DNA of 17,544 bases from Lysobacterales bacterium (lineage in GTDB: Bacteria; Pseudomonadota; Gammaproteobacteria; Xanthomonadales; Xanthomonadaceae), in NCBI GenBank assembly GCA_015655035.1, contig JAATFS010000129.1, positions 1 through 17,544 on the forward strand, written 5' to 3'. Under the pieces are notes generated by a model, which was given only the letters and a program-made list of their open reading frames with translations, was not told where the DNA came from and ran no database searches. This document shows, in pieces, positions 7,332 through 13,946 of the stretch (positions are counted from its first letter, which is position 1; every line of letters begins with the position of its first letter). A program made the translations under genes and the position numbers.

Positions 7332-7354
7332 GCCGGGACCTTGACGGTCCCGGC
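7332..7354 (-). terminator. Rho-independent terminator of the beta-glucosidase gene
   Basis: On the minus strand GCCGGGACC, a 5-nt loop and GGTCCCGGC form a perfect 9-bp stem, immediately followed by TTTGCTGTTTA. It lies 55 nt past the beta-glucosidase stop and is preceded by another strong hairpin (7362-7389). Confidence 0.85.
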
Positions 7355-7361
7355 CTGCATG

Positions 7362-7389
7362 CGAAGGGGCGGCTTGCGCCGCCCCTTCG
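7362..7389 (-). terminator. Second, promoter-proximal hairpin after the beta-glucosidase gene
   Basis: CGAAGGGGCGGC (7362-7373) and GCCGCCCCTTCG (7378-7389) form a perfect 12-bp stem with a 4-nt loop, 20 nt after the stop codon. No T-tract directly follows; it may stabilise the mRNA 3' end or act with the next hairpin as a tandem terminator. Confidence 0.65.
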
Positions 7390-7409
7390 GGTACCTCTTT
7401 GCTTCTTTA

Positions 7410-10085
7410 TTACTTGATACGTTGCGGCGAGGTGCTTGCAGCAACGACCGGCTGGCTCTTCTTGGCCGAGAGCAGCTGGCCCTTCGGCAGGATCACCTTG
7501 GCCGTACCGACGATGGCATCGGACGCGCCACCCACCGAGATCGTGTAGCTACCGCGGTCGACCCGCCAGGTGTTGACGGAAGGGTCAAACCAGGCAAACG
7601 CACGCGCATTCAACGGCACGCTCAGACGACGGGTCTCGCCGGGCTTGAGGTTCACGCGCACAAAGCCCTTGAGCTCCTTCTTCGGACGCGATGCCGTCGG
7701 CGAGTCCTGCCCAACGTAGACCTGGGCCACTTCTGCACCGGCGCGATTGCTGGTGTTGGTGACCGTGAACTCCACGCGAGTCACGACCTGGTTATCGCCA
7801 AAATTGACCAATGCGCCGGGGATGGCGCGCACCTTGCCGTAGTTGAAGGTCGAATACGACAGACCATGGCCAAATGCGAACTCAGGCTTGATGCCGCTCT
7901 GGTCGAAACCGCGATAACCGTTGAAGATGCCCTCGGCATACGTGATCTGCGTATTCTTCGGGCTGTTCTGCGGGAACGGATAGCTGGCGTAGCCGGGGTT
8001 GTCCTTCTCGTCGCGTTCGATGGTGATCGGCAACTTGGCCGACGGATTCACCTTGCCGAACAGGATTTCTGCGATCGCCATGCCACCCTCTTCGCCGGCA
8101 TACCAAGGCAAGAGCACGCTCGGAGCCTTGTCGATCCAGTTGCGCATGCTCACGCCACCACCGATGTGCATCACCACGGCAGTGCGTGGATTTGCTGCGG
8201 CAACGTTCGTGATCAGCGTGTCCTGCGCTTCCGGCAGGGCGAACGGACGGTCGAAACCTTCGCCTTCGTATTCCGAACCCAGACCGCCGACAACCACGAC
8301 TGCGTCGTACTTGGACAGATCGGTGGTCGGGACCAGCGAGGCCCAGCTGAACTGCACGCCCTGGAACCCGCCGAGCGTGCCGAAGTAGTTCGGCTTGCGT
8401 TCGTACTGGATGTTGACTTCGTACTTCTTGCCGGCCTCGAGCTCGACAGTGGCATCGACCGGGATGGTCGGCGGGATGCTCGGGGTGATGGTTTCGCCGG
8501 CCCCGTTGTTGATGATCTCCTTGCCGTTGATCTGCACGCGCACGGCGCCGTCCGCCCGGACCTTGAAGACATGCTTGCCGGTGGTCGTCGGAACGATTTC
8601 GCCGGACCAGCCGACGTTGTCCGGCATGCCGCCGCTGAAGGGCGAACCGCCGTTGTTCCAGTTCACGTTGATCTGCGGGGTGTCGCGGTTCACCGTCTGG
8701 CCGTTGTACGAATAGGAGCCGATGAATCCGTCCACGCTCGGGGTCAGGCCCGGATCGAGCGACATCCGGTCGATGTAGTCGATCTGGCTGCCCTTCGGCG
8801 CGACCGCGCGGATGCCGTCGATGTCGTTGACGTACTGGCTCGGATCGATGTTGGCACTGCCGAAGCCCGAAGGCGGTGCGGTGACCGAGCGGTAGCCGAT
8901 GACGGCGATCTTCAGCGGACGGTTGTTGGCCAGCGGCAGAACGCCCTTGTCGTTCTTCAGCAGCACCGTGCCCTGCCGCGCGATCTGGCGGGCAACGCCC
9001 TGGCTCAGCGAGCGCTGGTCAGTGGTCTGGGTGTTTTCGGTGTCGACGGTGTTGTCGGTAAAGCCGAACAGCGCGATCTGCCGCACGATACGGCGCACCT
9101 TGTCGTCGATCACCGACACCGGGATGGTGCCGTCGGCGATCAGCGGCTGCAGGGTCGCGGCATTCATGAACTGCCCGCTCGGCATGTCGATGTCGGTGCC
9201 GCCCAGAGCGCCCTTCTTGCCATTCTGCAGCGCGTTGTAATCCGACTCGATGAAGCCCTTGTAACCCCACTCGGCCTTGACGATCTCGTTGTTGATGTGG
9301 CCGTGTTCGCAGGCCAGCGGGCCATTGACGCCGTTGAATGCGCACATGATGTTGGCCGGCTGGCTGGCCTTCACTGCCGACTCGAAGGGCACCAGGTAGA
9401 TCTCGCGCAGCGCGCGCTCGTCGACGTTGATGTTGACCGCAAGCCGGTTGTTCTCAACGTCATTGCCCACCAGGTGCTTCAAGGTGGACCACACGCCTTG
9501 GCCCTGGATGCCGTCGATCACCTCGGGAACCAGTGCGGCGCCCAGGTAGGGGTCTTCGCCGGACATGTATTCGAACGCGCGTCCGGCATACGGACTGCGG
9601 TACATGTTCACGCCCGGGCCCAGGATGTTCTGGAAGCCGCGCTCGCGGGTATCGCGGCCCAGCGCTACGCCGAACTGCTTGGCCAGGCTGATGTCGAAGG
9701 ACGCTGCCAGGGCTTGTCCTGCCGGGTAGCTGACGCCGGCCGGGGAAGAAAGCCGTACGCCCAGCGAAGCATCGGTGCCATAGATCTGCGGCAGGCCCAG
9801 CCGCTCGAGCGGCTTGATGTCCCAGGCGCCGGTGCCGCCGATATAGTCCAGCTTCTCCTGCAGCGTCATCTTGCTGACGATGTCCCTGGCGATCTGATCG
9901 GCCGCCTGCTCACGCAAGCGATCCGGCGCATGGCCGCGGACGGAGGGAATGCCTTTCAGCGAGTGGGGCCGGGGGTGCAACCCTGCTGCGGCTGCGCCAC
10001 CACGCGCGTTCTGTGCAAAAGCGGCGTCCATTACTGGCAAGGTCAGTGCTGCTGCTAGGCACGTGGCCAAAGTCAGTCTTCTCAT
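7410..10085 (-). CDS. Secreted GH3 beta-glucosidase with PA14 domain
   Basis: 891 residues. A Sec signal peptide (basic start, hydrophobic core, AFA-Q near residue 24) sends it to the periplasm or beyond. The GH3 N-terminal barrel (about 60-345) has KH (203-204), GNDVENNR (207-214) and the nucleophile motif GFIESDYNA, with D282 as the predicted catalytic Asp. The GH3 C-terminal alpha/beta domain starts near 365 and is interrupted by a PA14-like beta-sandwich (about 450-585, WSGEIVPTTTGKHVF...). It resumes at YDAVVVVGG, with EGEGFDR (607-613) carrying the likely acid/base Glu. A fibronectin type III-like domain closes the protein (about 765-850). This layout is known for beta-glucosidases acting on beta-linked glucosides such as cello-oligosaccharides or aryl glucosides; exact substrate unknown. 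GGAGAG precedes the ATG. It ends with tandem terminators, so it is monocistronic. Confidence 0.93.
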   Translation of the reverse strand: MRRLTLATCLAAALTLPVMDAAFAQNARGGAAAAGLHPRPHSLKGIPSVRGHAPDRLREQAADQIARDIVSKMTLQEKLDYIGGTGAWDIKPLERLGLPQIYGTDASLGVRLSSPAGVSYPAGQALAASFDISLAKQFGVALGRDTRERGFQNILGPGVNMYRSPYAGRAFEYMSGEDPYLGAALVPEVIDGIQGQGVWSTLKHLVGNDVENNRLAVNINVDERALREIYLVPFESAVKASQPANIMCAFNGVNGPLACEHGHINNEIVKAEWGYKGFIESDYNALQNGKKGALGGTDIDMPSGQFMNAATLQPLIADGTIPVSVIDDKVRRIVRQIALFGFTDNTVDTENTQTTDQRSLSQGVARQIARQGTVLLKNDKGVLPLANNRPLKIAVIGYRSVTAPPSGFGSANIDPSQYVNDIDGIRAVAPKGSQIDYIDRMSLDPGLTPSVDGFIGSYSYNGQTVNRDTPQINVNWNNGGSPFSGGMPDNVGWSGEIVPTTTGKHVFKVRADGAVRVQINGKEIINNGAGETITPSIPPTIPVDATVELEAGKKYEVNIQYERKPNYFGTLGGFQGVQFSWASLVPTTDLSKYDAVVVVGGLGSEYEGEGFDRPFALPEAQDTLITNVAAANPRTAVVMHIGGGVSMRNWIDKAPSVLLPWYAGEEGGMAIAEILFGKVNPSAKLPITIERDEKDNPGYASYPFPQNSPKNTQITYAEGIFNGYRGFDQSGIKPEFAFGHGLSYSTFNYGKVRAIPGALVNFGDNQVVTRVEFTVTNTSNRAGAEVAQVYVGQDSPTASRPKKELKGFVRVNLKPGETRRLSVPLNARAFAWFDPSVNTWRVDRGSYTISVGGASDAIVGTAKVILPKGQLLSAKKSQPVVAASTSPQRIK

Positions 10086-10154
10086 TAAGAATCTCTCCGT
10101 ACTACAGCTATTTGTGGATCCCCCCTGAGGGAACCTCTAGGCAGAGGCTGGCCG

Positions 10155-10160
10155 ATTTTG
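10155..10160 (-). promoter_or_regulatory. Predicted -10 box of the beta-glucosidase promoter
   Basis: CAAAAT on the minus strand (4 of 6 to TATAAT). It is placed by assuming class II activation, with the CRP-like box centred 41.5 bp upstream of the start of transcription, which would put that start near 10148. This is position-based inference only. Confidence 0.3.
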
Positions 10161-10173
10161 CTGCATTGCAACA
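10156..10173. promoter_or_regulatory. Candidate operator, site 1 (TTTTGCTGC palindrome)
   Basis: TTTTGCTGCATTGCAACA is an imperfect palindrome (TTGCTGC / GCAACAT) closely related to site 2 at 10199, 43 bp away, which is about four helical turns. It overlaps the predicted -10 region, a repressor-like position. A LacI-type sugar-responsive regulator is a plausible but unproven binder. Confidence 0.45.
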
Positions 10174-10181
10174 TTTTCAAT

Positions 10182-10197
10182 AGTGATAGGAATCACA
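10182..10197. promoter_or_regulatory. CRP/Clp-like binding site
   Basis: AGTGATAGGAATCACA matches 9 of 10 defined positions of the TGTGA-N6-TCACA consensus bound by CRP and, in Xanthomonas, by its homologue Clp. It is 97-112 bp upstream of the beta-glucosidase start codon and sits exactly between the two candidate operators. Confidence 0.55.
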
Positions 10198-10198
10198 T

Positions 10199-10218
10199 TT
10201 TTGCTGCGGTGCAGCAAA
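10199..10218. promoter_or_regulatory. Candidate operator, site 2 (TTTGCTGC palindrome)
   Basis: TTTGCTGC (10200-10207), 3 nt, then GCAGCAAA (10211-10218) form a perfect 8-bp inverted repeat. It repeats the TTTTGCTGC half of site 1 in the same orientation and lies upstream of the CRP-like box relative to the beta-glucosidase. Confidence 0.45.
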
Positions 10219-10427
10219 TAACCCACCGTCTGTTGCGGAACTGGCAAGCTTTGACACAGAAGGGGTTCAGACTCGGTTGCCGAGTGGAGCCTCAGACCGC
10301 GTGTTGCTTGGTGCTTTGCCAGTCGAGGAGCCTCCGGCCGCGCCGGCAAGACATTGACCTGACACGCCATCCGGCACGTGTCGGATTCAGGTGAGGCTGC
10401 TCAAGGTGAGCGACAATTGAACATTAA

Positions 10428-10445
10428 ACCTACTGAACGGTAGGT
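10428..10445. promoter_or_regulatory. TetR-type operator-like palindrome upstream of the channel-like gene
   Basis: ACCTAC-TGAACG-GTAGGT is an inverted repeat with perfect 6-bp arms, of the type often bound by TetR-family repressors. It is about 125 bp upstream of the leader ORF. TTGAAC (10417-10422) and TATGCT (10445-10450) flank it but are too far apart (22 nt) for a standard sigma-70 promoter. No TetR gene is in the window. Confidence 0.4.
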
Positions 10446-10569
10446 ATGCTGCTGCGAAGGTTTGCCCCGGACGCAAGCTAGGGCATCCTGGGTTCGCGCT
10501 GCGAGCGATCAACAGTGGCGGTGCCACGACGCGGCGGGCTGTGCGCGCCGTCGAAGGAGAACAGGCAAG

Positions 10570-10641
10570 ATGAAATCACTGGCTGTCCTGGCGCTGGCCG
10601 CGCACCGCGCTGTCGGCTCGATCCAGGGGCGGGGCGTTTGA
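10570..10641 (+). CDS. 23-residue leader ORF overlapping the channel-like gene
   Basis: ATG at 10570 is preceded by AAGGAGA with 8-nt spacing, the best ribosome-binding site in this region. The peptide begins MKSLAVLALAA, like the start of a signal peptide, and ends at TGA 10639-10641, which overlaps the TTG start of the next gene (TTGA). This geometry suggests translational coupling, so the strong site could supply ribosomes to the weak TTG start. It may also be the frameshifted remnant of a small secreted or lipoprotein gene. No homologue is recognised. Confidence 0.45.
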   Translation: MKSLAVLALAAHRAVGSIQGRGV

Positions 10642-11315
10642 ACCGTCCGTTGCTGCGCTGGCTGAGCACCTTCCGCCGGCATCCGGCCGGCATCCTCCTG
10701 GCGGTACAGCTGCTGGGGTTGCTGCTCTATCCATTGATGGAAAGCACTCCGACCGGGCGCGCCTTGTTCGGTGCCTTCGGCATATTGGTGCTGACCCTGG
10801 TCATCTGGGTGGTCAACCGCGGCTCTGCGGCGGACTGGATTGCCTGGTCATTGGCAGGGCCATCGGTGGTGCTGTCGCTGCTGGCCAATTACATGCAAGC
10901 CTGGCCGTTGCTGGCGTTCGCGCAGGTGCTGGAATCGCTGCTGTACTTCTATGCGGCTGCGGGTCTGATGTTCTACATGCTCAACGATCACGATGTGACC
11001 ATGGACGAGCTGTTAGCTGCGGGAGCGACCTTCACGCTGCTGGCCTGGGGCTTTGCCTATGCGTTCTCGGCCTGCCAGGCGCTGGCGCCCGGCAGTTTCA
11101 GCGGGGCGGTCGATCCTTCGCATGCGCGTAGCTGGCTGGAGCTGTTGTTCCTCAGTTTCAGTCTGATGTCGGGGGTGGGGCTGAGCGATATCGTGCCGGT
11201 GTCGCCGGCTGCGCGTGCGTTGACGATGTTGGCGATGTTTGCCGGAGTGATGTATATCGCGGTGGTGGTGTCGCGGTTGATCGCGCTGACGGCTACGCGG
11301 CATCGGGAACGCTAG
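10638..11315 (+). CDS. Ion-channel-like multi-pass membrane protein with degenerate selectivity filter
   Basis: 225 residues from a TTG start at 10638. This start is chosen because the protein-like sequence begins there (MNRPLLRWLSTFRRHPAG), while the upstream extension of the frame is unlike protein. About six hydrophobic segments are seen (roughly 17-33, 41-59, 65-85, 90-114, 125-147, 190-215). The last two flank a pore-loop-like segment, SWLELLFLSFSLMSGVGLSDIVPVSP (165-190). This has the layout of K+ channel pores (LYFSFVTLTTVGYGDIVP), with conserved SFS and DIVPVSPAARALTML, but the TVGYG filter is replaced by GVGLS. It may be a non-selective or inactive relative, or it may sense membrane state. 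The 23-codon leader ORF overlaps its start. Confidence 0.65.
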   Translation: MNRPLLRWLSTFRRHPAGILLAVQLLGLLLYPLMESTPTGRALFGAFGILVLTLVIWVVNRGSAADWIAWSLAGPSVVLSLLANYMQAWPLLAFAQVLESLLYFYAAAGLMFYMLNDHDVTMDELLAAGATFTLLAWGFAYAFSACQALAPGSFSGAVDPSHARSWLELLFLSFSLMSGVGLSDIVPVSPAARALTMLAMFAGVMYIAVVVSRLIALTATRHRER

Positions 11316-11324
11316 GTCTTCGTG

Positions 11325-11350
11325 CCGGAGTTCCGTCCGGATGCTTTTGC
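11325..11350 (+). terminator. Weak terminator-like hairpin after the channel-like gene
   Basis: CCGGA (11325-11329), a 6-nt loop, TCCGG (11336-11340), then ATGCTTTTGCTT. The stem is only 5 bp, and it begins 9 nt after the stop codon. Confidence 0.35.
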
Positions 11351-11787
11351 TTGGGGTTGTTGGTTTGGCGGCCACAGCAAGATCAAGAGCTTTGGCGCCC
11401 TGCGCTCCTCGGCGGAGGCGGCATTTACCCCCTTTTTCCGGGACGGCGCCCAACCTCACTTCGTTCAAACAGAGCGCCTCTTCGGCCACCTCCACCGGCG
11501 GTGCTCGGCTCGCTTTGAGGGTGAGGTAGGTCAAGGTCAACATCCGAGCAACAGCAACTACTTTGCTGATTTTTCAGTTGTTGCATCCGGGCCAGGACAG
11601 CAACGCATTGTTCCTGCTTGCAAGCGTGAACGACGACGTATCCAAACCCGTAGGGCGCTGCCCATGGATGGGCGGCGTTTTCCGACCGAGCCAGGATAAC
11701 GAGTCGAAAAATCCCGATAGCCCTTCAAACATAGGCTTGTGATGTTGCAGGGAACGCGTTTTTCTTTGGTTCCGTTTCTTTTGGCGC
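11341..11787. repeat. Probable degraded multi-copy intergenic element
   Basis: About 450 bp without a convincing gene between the end of the channel-like gene and the end of the efflux operon. Phrases such as GGAGGCGGCATTTACCCCC, GCTGCCCATGGATGGGC and TTTTTCTTTGGTTCCGTTTC resemble sequence I associate with repeated intergenic DNA of Xanthomonadaceae. It holds a stem CGCTGCCCAT/ATGGGCGGCG (11656-11677, one T-G pair) followed by TTTT, which could terminate plus-strand transcription. Repeat status cannot be confirmed from one copy. Confidence 0.4.
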
Positions 11788-11913
11788 TTACCAGAAGGTT
11801 GAACCCGGCCGCGCAGCGGACGGAAGCCTTTGCCCCTGAAGCTTTTGCTCTATCGCCAGGCTGGACGCGATTGCGGCGAACCAGAGAAAGGCAACGGCAA
11901 CCGCAAATATCAT
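11788..11913 (-). CDS. Possible 41-residue membrane peptide coupled to the FUSC transporter gene
   Basis: ATG (11911-11913) overlaps the FUSC stop as ATGA, the same junction type as the HlyD/outer-membrane pair in this operon. The peptide begins MIFAVAVAFLWFAAIASSL, a single hydrophobic helix, followed by a polar and basic tail, and stops at TAA 11788-11790. The last ~12 residues (from LPSAARPG) fall in DNA that looks like the degraded intergenic repeat, so the original C-terminus may have been replaced. There is no homologue I recognise; chance cannot be excluded at this length. Confidence 0.4.
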   Translation of the reverse strand: MIFAVAVAFLWFAAIASSLAIEQKLQGQRLPSAARPGSTFW

Positions 11914-13943
11914 GCCTGCGTAAGGTGTGCAGCGGCCTCGTGTACGTCCGGGGCCTGTTCCGGGAACAGGCTGTAGCGCAGGCCAATCAGGCCCACCAGT
12001 GCTTCATCGCGTGGCTTGCCCGAGGCCAGAGTGCCGACTCGCGACAACGAGCGGTCCAGCTGTTCGCGCAGTTGCGGCGGGCCGGGCAGCGGTCGCCGTT
12101 GCGCGGCCTGGCGGCGGTAATGCGCGGCCACTTCTTCGAGGATCGCGTTCAACGCCTCGACGCTGGCATCCGGAAGACCGTGGCGGGCGCGTCGCAGCTG
12201 CAGGATGTTCAAGCCCACGCGAATCTCGCCGAGCATGTCCACCGAGGCCAGGTCGCTGCCTTTGGGCGTGGCTGCCAGGCGCGGTGCCAGCAGTCCGAGC
12301 AGGTCGAGCATTTGCGCGGCGAAGGTCTGGCGATCCTGAGGACCATGGCCTTTGGCGGCTTCGGCGAGGGTGCGCCAGCCTTGCCGCACCAGTCGGCGCG
12401 CGCTCCATTCGGCGCCGACCGAACGGAACAGCCGGGTCATCACCACGGCGAATCCGATTCCGATCACCATCGCGACCGCGTTGTTGACGAATTTCTGCAT
12501 GTCGGCGCTGTAGACGTTCTGCAAGGCCATCAGAGCGGTCAGGTTGACGGTCAGCATCAGCCCGATCATCGCGGTCTTGGGCCGGTGCATCATCACGCCC
12601 AGCAACAGGAACGCGGGCGCCAGCACCAGCACCAGCATGCCGAAATCGTGGATCGCCGGGAATATCCCGAACAGGTAGATGCCGGCCAGCACACTGGCCA
12701 CCACTGCCCATAGCAGAAACGCCAGCATGTTTGGCGCGGGGTCGTCCTGTGCGGCGAAGAAGGCACCGGTCACGGCAGCCATCATCGCGCCGTTGCCGCC
12801 GCCTTCCCATCCCAGCAGGATCCACAGCACGCAGTACGCCATCAGCGCGACGCCCACGCTGAGCGCGGAGAAGCTGACCATGCCGTAATCGATGTGGCGG
12901 ACCTTTGCCCGTCGCATTGCGCCGGGACGATGGCTCTCGCGCGGCAGAGTGCCGTGCTGCAGCGACTGTTGCGCCGCGCGGCAGTCCTGCCAGAGGTCCA
13001 CCAGTTCTTCCAGCCGCAGCAGCAGGCCCGCCAGCAGCAGGTGATCCAGATCGCGGTCCATTTCAGGCTTGAGTGCGGCGATGCGCTGGCGCAGCGCGGC
13101 ATAACGGCTGGCCGATGGCTCATCCACGTCTTCCAGCCACTGGCTGATGTCTTCCAACAACACCGGCAGTGCCTCGGGGACGCGATGGCCACCGGCATTC
13201 AACGCGGCCAGGCGATCGGCGATGGAGGACAGCACCGGCAACAGCAGCAGCATGCGCTCGCGCAGTTTCTCCAGCACGGGCGCCGCGCCGGCGTGGCGGG
13301 GATCGTCATGGCGGATGAACTCGATCAGCGATTCGAACTGCACCAGGTCGGCGGCCAGACGGTTGCGTGGGACATGCGCGCTGCCGCGTTGCAGGACTTG
13401 CCGGCACCAGTGCGCGGCGTCCGTCATCCAGCCGCCGATACGGGCGTTGAGCATCGGCCGGACCGAGGCGGGGAACACCAGCGATGCAAACAGGACCGCC
13501 ATCAGCGTGCCGAGGATGATTTCTTCGCTGCGGGCGATGACGGTGTCGAAGATGGTGTCCGGCGCGGTCACGGCAGGAAAGCCGACAAATGCGGCGGTGT
13601 AGCCGGCCAGCAGGAAGGCATAGCCGCGGGGGCCGCGATTGAGCAAGGCCAGGAACAGGCAGCCGGACAGCCATAACGACATCGCTGCGCTCAGCAGCAA
13701 CGGGGTTTCGACCAGGTGGGGCAGCATCACCAGCGTGGCGGCGCCCGCCAGCAGTGTGCCGAGAATGCGGTATACGCCTTTGGCGCGGGTCGGGCCGAGC
13801 ATCGGCTGCATGACGATGTAGACCGTGGCCATCGCCCAGTACGGGCGCGACAGGTTTCCGGCCAGGCCGACATACAGCGCGGCGATGGCGGCAGCGAACG
13901 CCTTCAGCGAGAACAGCCAGGCCTGACGATCGAACGGGAACAT
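11910..13943 (-). CDS. FUSC-family inner-membrane efflux transporter, AaeB-like
   Basis: 677 residues, close to E. coli AaeB (655), which exports p-hydroxybenzoate and related aromatic acids. Layout: an N-terminal hydrophobic bundle (about 14-160, with NLSRPYWAMATVYIVMQP as the conserved FUSC start), a long cytoplasmic helical part (about 165-345), a second membrane bundle (about 355-500, with a conserved GGNGAMMAAVTGAFFAAQDDP), then a C-terminal cytoplasmic helical region. The start ATG at 13943 is 3 nt after the stop of the outer-membrane lipoprotein gene. It is the pump of this operon; substrate is inferred from the family and not shown by the sequence. Confidence 0.88.
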   Translation of the reverse strand: MFPFDRQAWLFSLKAFAAAIAALYVGLAGNLSRPYWAMATVYIVMQPMLGPTRAKGVYRILGTLLAGAATLVMLPHLVETPLLLSAAMSLWLSGCLFLALLNRGPRGYAFLLAGYTAAFVGFPAVTAPDTIFDTVIARSEEIILGTLMAVLFASLVFPASVRPMLNARIGGWMTDAAHWCRQVLQRGSAHVPRNRLAADLVQFESLIEFIRHDDPRHAGAAPVLEKLRERMLLLLPVLSSIADRLAALNAGGHRVPEALPVLLEDISQWLEDVDEPSASRYAALRQRIAALKPEMDRDLDHLLLAGLLLRLEELVDLWQDCRAAQQSLQHGTLPRESHRPGAMRRAKVRHIDYGMVSFSALSVGVALMAYCVLWILLGWEGGGNGAMMAAVTGAFFAAQDDPAPNMLAFLLWAVVASVLAGIYLFGIFPAIHDFGMLVLVLAPAFLLLGVMMHRPKTAMIGLMLTVNLTALMALQNVYSADMQKFVNNAVAMVIGIGFAVVMTRLFRSVGAEWSARRLVRQGWRTLAEAAKGHGPQDRQTFAAQMLDLLGLLAPRLAATPKGSDLASVDMLGEIRVGLNILQLRRARHGLPDASVEALNAILEEVAAHYRRQAAQRRPLPGPPQLREQLDRSLSRVGTLASGKPRDEALVGLIGLRYSLFPEQAPDVHEAAAHLTQA

Positions 13944-13946
13944 GGG

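Larger units (their letters stand above)
10086..10427. other. Upstream region of the beta-glucosidase gene and the divergent plus-strand unit
   Basis: Gene-free stretch. The half nearest 10085 contains the beta-glucosidase regulatory elements listed separately (10155-10218), the ribosome-binding site, and small self-complementary elements in the predicted 5' leader (CCTCT/AGAGG and CCCT/AGGG near 10118-10147). From about 10220 to 10427 I see no gene and no strong structure. Confidence 0.5.

Noticed and set aside
7230..10058. A 942-codon open frame on the plus strand, opposite the beta-glucosidase gene
   Set aside because: It mirrors the GH3 gene codon by codon; its translation is rich in His/Arg/Asp/Val with no domain sense, as expected for the antisense of a high-GC gene, while the minus strand encodes a full GH3 protein.
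11739..12713. A 324-codon plus-strand frame starting in the intergenic region and running opposite the FUSC gene
   Set aside because: Most of it is the antisense of the FUSC gene, rich in Gln/His; the first part lies in repeat-like DNA.
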